Shown here one piece after another: positions 5,464 to 6,202 of a DNA stretch of 6,202 nt. The stretch covers positions 1 to 6,202 of the forward strand of contig CAIODE010000103.1 of NCBI GenBank assembly GCA_903856875.1, given 5' to 3'. The position numbers and the translations under genes were made by a program. Under the pieces are notes generated by a model. The model made no database searches. It was not told the DNA's origin and saw nothing but the letters and a program-made list of their open reading frames with translations. The stretch is from an uncultured Burkholderiales bacterium. Its GTDB lineage: Bacteria; Pseudomonadota; Gammaproteobacteria; Burkholderiales; Burkholderiaceae_C. How positions within the stretch are numbered: position 1 is the stretch's first letter; every line of letters starts with the position of its first letter.

Positions 5464-6202
5464 ATGAAAACTGCCCATTCTGTTTTATTAACCACAGCTT
5501 TTGCTGCCTTTCAATTACTCATGCCTATGTCGTCCTCCAACGCACAAACCCCCTCATCTTTGGCGCAGGCTTTTGCCCCCACTGGCACTTTGCGAGCCTC
5601 CATCAATCTGGGCAATCCCATCTTGGCCAACAAAGACGCCAATGGCCAACCTGTGGGCGTCTCAATTGATTTGGCAACTGAACTGGCCAAACGTTTGGGA
5701 GTGCCTTTGAGTTTGATTGTGTTTGACGCTGCGGGAAAATCGGTGGAAGGCGTAACCAACGAAAAGGCTGACTTTGGATTTTTTGCCATTGACCCAGTGC
5801 GCGGCCAAGGCATTTCCTTCACAGGCCCCTATGTACTCATTGAGGGCAGTTACTTGGTGGCCAACAATTCACCTTTGACGAGCAATGATCAGGTCGACAA
5901 AAAGGGCATTCGCATTGCAGTGGGCAAGGGCAGTGCCTACGACCTGTTCCTCACCCGTGAAATCAAAAACGCAGACATTCAACGTGCCCCCACTTCGCCC
6001 ACCACAGTCGATTTCTTCATTTCTGAAAAATTAGAAGTGGCGGCAGGTGTGAAGCAACAATTAGAAATAGATGCCAAGCGTTTGCCCAACTTGCGTTTGT
6101 TGCCTGGCCGCTTTATGGTCATCGAACAAGCATTGGGTCTGCCAAAATCACGCAGCCCAGAAGCCCAAGCTTATTTGAAAAAATTTGTTGAAGAAATGAA
6201 AT
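5464..6202 (+). CDS. Periplasmic solute-binding protein, family 3 (3' end outside window)
   Basis: The frame from the ATG at 5464 stays open for 246 codons to the window end without a stop. Family members are usually about 250-280 residues, so only the last residues are probably missing. A signal peptide is present with likely cleavage at SNA|QT (after residue 27). The mature protein starts TGTLRASINLGNP (40-52). It then has the family-3 landmarks GVSIDLATELAKRLGV (65-80) and ADFGFFAIDP with ISFTGPY (82-103). The second lobe includes VAAGVKQQL and LPGRFMVIEQALGLP (about 173-208). Such proteins normally deliver amino acids or related solutes to ABC importers, or act as sensors. No permease or ATPase gene is in view. 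The start has only a weak upstream TTGGA. The later ATGs (5521, 5527) would remove the signal peptide. The usual ligand-binding arginine seems to be absent (Ser110). Confidence 0.9.
   Translation, partial: MKTAHSVLLTTAFAAFQLLMPMSSSNAQTPSSLAQAFAPTGTLRASINLGNPILANKDANGQPVGVSIDLATELAKRLGVPLSLIVFDAAGKSVEGVTNEKADFGFFAIDPVRGQGISFTGPYVLIEGSYLVANNSPLTSNDQVDKKGIRIAVGKGSAYDLFLTREIKNADIQRAPTSPTTVDFFISEKLEVAAGVKQQLEIDAKRLPNLRLLPGRFMVIEQALGLPKSRSPEAQAYLKKFVEEMK

Noticed and set aside
5439..5822. Short open frames on both strands at the start of the solute-binding protein gene
   Set aside because: The frame from 5464 encodes a signal peptide and family-3 binding-protein landmarks to the window end; the others are shadows of it.

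Overview
The window looks like a chromosomal stretch from a Gram-negative proteobacterium. It encodes an outer-membrane beta-barrel receptor, a complete ExbB-ExbD-TonB energising complex and several proteins with Sec signal peptides. Base composition appears intermediate, and the protein style suggests a betaproteobacterium, perhaps a freshwater Burkholderiales lineage. That placement is an impression, not a computed result. No tRNA, rRNA, CRISPR array, insertion sequence or phage gene was seen.

Region 1 (1-4014, plus strand) is a tightly packed operon. It runs from the C-terminal part of a TonB-dependent receptor (5' end outside the window) through exbB, exbD and tonB to a secreted metallophosphatase. 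The gaps are 2 bp, 0 bp, a 4-bp overlap and 23 bp, so the five genes are probably co-transcribed and partly translationally coupled. The phosphatase carries the five-motif signature of purple acid phosphatases (DxG, GDxxY, GNHE, xxxH, GHxH). My inference is a dedicated system in which an exported phosphatase and a private TonB complex serve one receptor, possibly for a phosphorylated substrate.

Region 2 (4015-4475) holds three consecutive inverted repeats and a small gene for an exported four-cysteine protein of unknown function. The strongest repeat looks like an intrinsic terminator for the operon, yet it contains the small gene's start codon. The last codons of the small gene contain a second hairpin that reads as an intrinsic terminator for the convergent gene on the other strand.

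Region 3 (4476-6202) is a divergent pair. A signal-peptide-bearing metallo-beta-lactamase-fold hydrolase lies on the minus strand. A family-3 periplasmic solute-binding protein lies on the plus strand and runs off the window end. The 142-bp region between them has nested inverted repeats and a direct repeat that could be operator sites. No transporter permease or ATPase is visible beside the binding protein.
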